From positions 1 through 8,121 of the forward strand of contig CAJOQI010000054.1 of assembly GCA_905236895.1 (NCBI GenBank): a stretch of DNA of 8,121 nucleotides, given 5' to 3'. Source of the DNA: an uncultured Peptostreptococcaceae bacterium. Lineage in GTDB: Bacteria > Bacillota > Clostridia > Peptostreptococcales > Anaerovoracaceae. Position 1 is the stretch's first letter. Each line of letters begins with the position of its first letter. Below are positions 6,122 to 8,121 of the stretch, one piece after another. The notes under the pieces were generated by a model. It saw nothing but the letters and a program-made list of their open reading frames with translations. It was not told the DNA's origin and ran no database searches. A program made the translations under genes and the position numbers.

Positions 6122-7636
6122 CTAACGACGGCCTCCTCTTCTTTCGTCTCGGAGTATTTCCTCTTCAGCCATTTCTCTTATTTTATGTCTTCGCTCTATT
6201 CTTTGAGCACGCTTTCTCTTTAACCTGTGAATCATTGCCAAGAGAATCAGGAACATAATTCCGCCCGCAACAGCGGCAATAATAAGGGTGGTTCTATTGT
6301 CTATACCCACATAGGATGGAAACCAACCCACCTCTACGCTTTGGCCTGCCAATACGTCAACTTCGTCCACCTTTTCTCCTGCCACATAGATTTTGCAGGT
6401 TCCCACAGAGTCTCCCTTCTTGACGGGAGCCTCCACATCAGTTCTGATCTCCACCTCCTGGGTAATCAATTCCTTTGATCCCTGCTTGGGTAGATAGACC
6501 ATGCTTTCTTCTGCGATATATGCATCAATGGTGGTTATCTCTCCGTGGCGGACCCTTACCTTGCCGGCAAAGTCACCCTTCTTCACCACTGTTATTCCTT
6601 CAACCACCTTATTGGCGTAGTTGATTATTTTCTCGCAATCATTCTCCCTTTCGTCCAAAACGCTGCCCAGAACCACGGCTATGAACTCCAGCCCATCCTT
6701 TTCATAGTCCATTACCAAAGTGGCTTCGTCGGGGATTTCCCACCATCCGGATTTTCCGGAAACATAGCCCGGCTTCTCCAAAAGGCTAATATGGGTTTCC
6801 ATCACCCTTGTATCACTATACTCTGTGGCGGGCATTTCGTATTTCTTTGTTCCGCCTATTTCCTTAACTCTGTTATTGCTGAATACCACCTTGGCGATTT
6901 CCAGCATATCCTTACAGGTTGTATATTGAAGGGTCAAATCATTTATTAGGCCATGGGGAGTTTCGAAATGAGTATTCTTACATCCGATTCCCTCTACTGT
7001 TTCGTTCATCAGTTTAATGAAACTGTCCATATCGCCGGACACCGCTTCTCCAAGGGCATAGGCTGCGTCGTTTCCGGAAAGAATCATGGTTCCGTACAGA
7101 AGTTGCTCTACAGTAACCACTTCACCCTGTACCAGGTTCATGGTGGCTCCACCTTGAGCCGCAGCCTCGGCTGATATGGTAACCTCTTGGTCGGGAGATA
7201 ATCTTTGAACCGCCAAGAGAGCAGTAACCAATTTGGTAATGCTATAGGGTGAGAATTTGGTATCTATATTCTTGGCATAGACGATTTCCCCCGTGGTTCT
7301 GCAATAGACCAATCCGCCGTTTCCTTTGATTACAGGTTCTCCGTTTGAAGGCTGAGGCGCTTCCTCCACATCCTCTTCCTCCGCTTCCTCTTCATCCGAT
7401 TCTTCGGAATAATCCTCAGACCATTCCTCTTCGGACCATTCCTCCTGCCCTTCTTCAGTCCAGGTTTCCTCTTGGGTCTCCTCCCAGGATTCCTCAACGT
7501 AAACTTCACCGGAATCCTCCGGTGCCACATCTTCTCCTTCAGCATAAATCACAGCGGCGCCTCCTGTCGTCATTAAAAGCAATGACGCAATGAAAACGCC
7601 GCACTTGACTTTAAGTCCCTTATATACCCTATACAA
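6122..7636 (-). CDS. Membrane-anchored D-alanyl-D-alanine carboxypeptidase (low-molecular-weight PBP)
   Basis: This 504-residue serine D,D-carboxypeptidase (PBP5/DacF-like) removes the terminal D-Ala of peptidoglycan pentapeptides outside the cell. A signal sequence is at 1-32. Residues 33-98 form a Glu/Trp/Ser low-complexity acidic linker with W at 51, 59, 67 and 72. The catalytic domain (about 100-345) has SITK (S132 to K135), SGN (187-189) and KSG (295-297) where most family members have KTG. Residues about 355-435 form the PBP5 C-terminal beta domain. A membrane helix (about 449-468) and a very basic cytoplasmic tail end it, in place of the amphipathic anchor of E. coli PBP5. The start codon is TTG, not ATG: AAGGGGAG (7641-7648) lies 4 nt upstream and no other start keeps the signal peptide. 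It heads the carboxypeptidase-uvrC unit and has its own promoter. Confidence 0.93.
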   Translation of the reverse strand: MYRVYKGLKVKCGVFIASLLLMTTGGAAVIYAEGEDVAPEDSGEVYVEESWEETQEETWTEEGQEEWSEEEWSEDYSEESDEEEAEEEDVEEAPQPSNGEPVIKGNGGLVYCRTTGEIVYAKNIDTKFSPYSITKLVTALLAVQRLSPDQEVTISAEAAAQGGATMNLVQGEVVTVEQLLYGTMILSGNDAAYALGEAVSGDMDSFIKLMNETVEGIGCKNTHFETPHGLINDLTLQYTTCKDMLEIAKVVFSNNRVKEIGGTKKYEMPATEYSDTRVMETHISLLEKPGYVSGKSGWWEIPDEATLVMDYEKDGLEFIAVVLGSVLDERENDCEKIINYANKVVEGITVVKKGDFAGKVRVRHGEITTIDAYIAEESMVYLPKQGSKELITQEVEIRTDVEAPVKKGDSVGTCKIYVAGEKVDEVDVLAGQSVEVGWFPSYVGIDNRTTLIIAAVAGGIMFLILLAMIHRLKRKRAQRIERRHKIREMAEEEILRDERRGGRR

Positions 7637-7695
7637 AATGCTCCCCTTGTTTACCTGTTTTTATTAGTGGTTTACATATAAATTCGATCCTATAT

Positions 7696-7724
7696 ATTGT
7701 ATCATTATGTTTATTGAAAGTAAA
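7696..7724 (-). promoter_or_regulatory. Promoter of the carboxypeptidase-uvrC unit
   Basis: On the minus strand, TTTACT (7719-7724) and TACAAT (7696-7701) are 17 nt apart; the -10 is 5 of 6 and the -35 is 4 of 6 to consensus. Transcription should begin near 7689, giving a leader of about 53 nt before the TTG at 7636. Its -35 overlaps by one base the -35 of the divergent plus-strand promoter. Confidence 0.6.
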
Positions 7725-7742
7725 GCATTTGGGTGCTATAAT
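7714..7742 (+). promoter_or_regulatory. Strong sigma-A-like promoter of the SerA-like chimeric gene
   Basis: TTGAAA (7714-7719) and a perfect TATAAT (7737-7742) are 17 nt apart. Transcription should begin near 7749, giving a leader of about 26 nt that contains GGAGGT (7763-7768), 6 nt before the ATG at 7775. This is a complete, strong expression signal. Confidence 0.75.
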
Positions 7743-7774
7743 TTGAGCAGAATTAAGGAAATGGAGGTTCCAAA

Positions 7775-8121
7775 ATGTTCAAAATTGCAACACTTAACAA
7801 GATTTCTCCCGTGGGCCTGAATCGCTTCAAACCAGCCTATGAAATAGTCGAGGGTATGGAGAGTCCCGTAGATGTATCCGGAGTTCTGGTTCGCAGCCAA
7901 AATATGCTGGAAATGGACTTTGATTCCGCCCTTCTGGCCATGCAGCAGGGCAAGAGCGACGTGATTGCCTCCGGCTGTACGATTCTGGAAGAGCGCAAGC
8001 TGATGATGAATTTCACGGACAGCTACACCACCGCCGTACAGGTGATCATTGTCCCGGAAGGCTCTGACATTACCGTGGAAAATCTGGGCGAACAGTCCAT
8101 CGGCACACAGCGGGGAACGAC
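7775..8121 (+). CDS. Chimeric partial ORF: SerA (phosphoglycerate dehydrogenase) N-terminus joined to an amino-acid-type solute-binding protein segment
   Basis: This frame is open from a well-placed ATG to the window edge (115 codons and 2 nt). Residues 1-46, with FKIATLNKISPVGLNRF, YEIVEG and GVLVRSQNMLE, match the N-terminus of clostridial D-3-phosphoglycerate dehydrogenase, first enzyme of serine synthesis. The expected continuation (LLAIARAGAGVNNIP and the NAD domain) is absent. From about residue 47 it reads MDFDSALLAMQQGKSDVIASG, then TILEERK, NFTDSYTTAVQVIIVPEGSD and IGTQRGTT, the middle of a periplasmic-type SBP_bac_3 domain (pattern G-x-T-x-x-E-R, F-(S/T)-D-x-Y, IG-x-Q-x-GTT). Such binding proteins need a signal or lipoprotein peptide, which is missing here. 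GC rises from about 49% (7801-7920) to about 57% (7921-8121) near the join at 7910-7925. It is likely a deletion fusion or an assembly join; I do not expect either activity. Confidence 0.7.
   Translation, partial: MFKIATLNKISPVGLNRFKPAYEIVEGMESPVDVSGVLVRSQNMLEMDFDSALLAMQQGKSDVIASGCTILEERKLMMNFTDSYTTAVQVIIVPEGSDITVENLGEQSIGTQRGT

Noticed and set aside
7507..7524. Perfect CACCGGA/TCCGGTG hairpin in the carboxypeptidase gene
   Set aside because: No T run follows on either strand and it lies in a region of repeated Glu/Pro/Ser codons; probably chance.
1..8121. CRISPR array, tRNA, rRNA, insertion sequence ends
   Set aside because: No regularly spaced repeats, cloverleaf sequences, rRNA-like stretches or transposase-like frames were seen; the only resemblance to rRNA is the 9-nt anti-Shine-Dalgarno in the terminator stem.

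Overview
The window looks like chromosome of a low-to-mid GC Firmicute of the class Clostridia, possibly Lachnospiraceae or Anaerovoracaceae. The evidence is the gene content (DUF1292 acidic protein, DUF3810 membrane protease-like protein, YkuD transpeptidase with PG-binding_4 repeats, UvrC), the GGAGG-type ribosome binding sites and the sigma-A-like promoters. The family-level placement is an inference.

Layout. 1-436 (minus): a lower-GC two-gene unit, a 57-residue antitoxin-like protein overlapping a truncated zeta-toxin-like P-loop gene. The toxin reading frame switches after about 43 codons into the ATP-binding segment of an unrelated GHKL/AlbA-type protein. 518-757 (minus): a small membrane-peptide gene with a good promoter, ribosome binding site and terminator, probably frameshifted. 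777-1889 (plus): a DUF3810 membrane protein with an HExxH motif, driven by an extended -10 promoter that would start the mRNA at the start codon. 1941-2168 (plus): a flavocytochrome c/fumarate-reductase-like remnant with no start and a large in-frame internal deletion, then a strong terminator. 2237-3870 (plus): a membrane-anchored L,D-transpeptidase, again with a promoter only a few bases from the ATG and no Shine-Dalgarno. A bidirectional terminator separates it from a minus-strand set: D,D-carboxypeptidase (6122-7636, TTG start), uvrC (4247-6118, 3 nt downstream) and DUF1292 (3923-4198). 7637-7774: two back-to-back sigma-A-like promoters whose -35 boxes overlap by one base. 7775-end (plus): an open frame that begins as phosphoglycerate dehydrogenase (SerA) and continues as an amino-acid-type solute-binding protein.

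How the genes fit together. The carboxypeptidase trims D-Ala from peptidoglycan pentapeptides and so makes the tetrapeptide donors an L,D-transpeptidase uses; both cell-wall enzymes are here, though in separate transcripts. UvrC is a housekeeping nucleotide-excision-repair nuclease, probably co-transcribed with the carboxypeptidase.

The most striking signal is that three separate frames in about 8 kb (1-270, 1941-2168 and 7775-8121) are in-frame joins of protein segments that do not belong together. This is either repeated deletion-fusion in the genome or mis-joining in the assembly. The second signal is two promoter/start-codon arrangements that predict leaderless mRNAs. I see no CRISPR array, tRNA, rRNA or complete mobile element.
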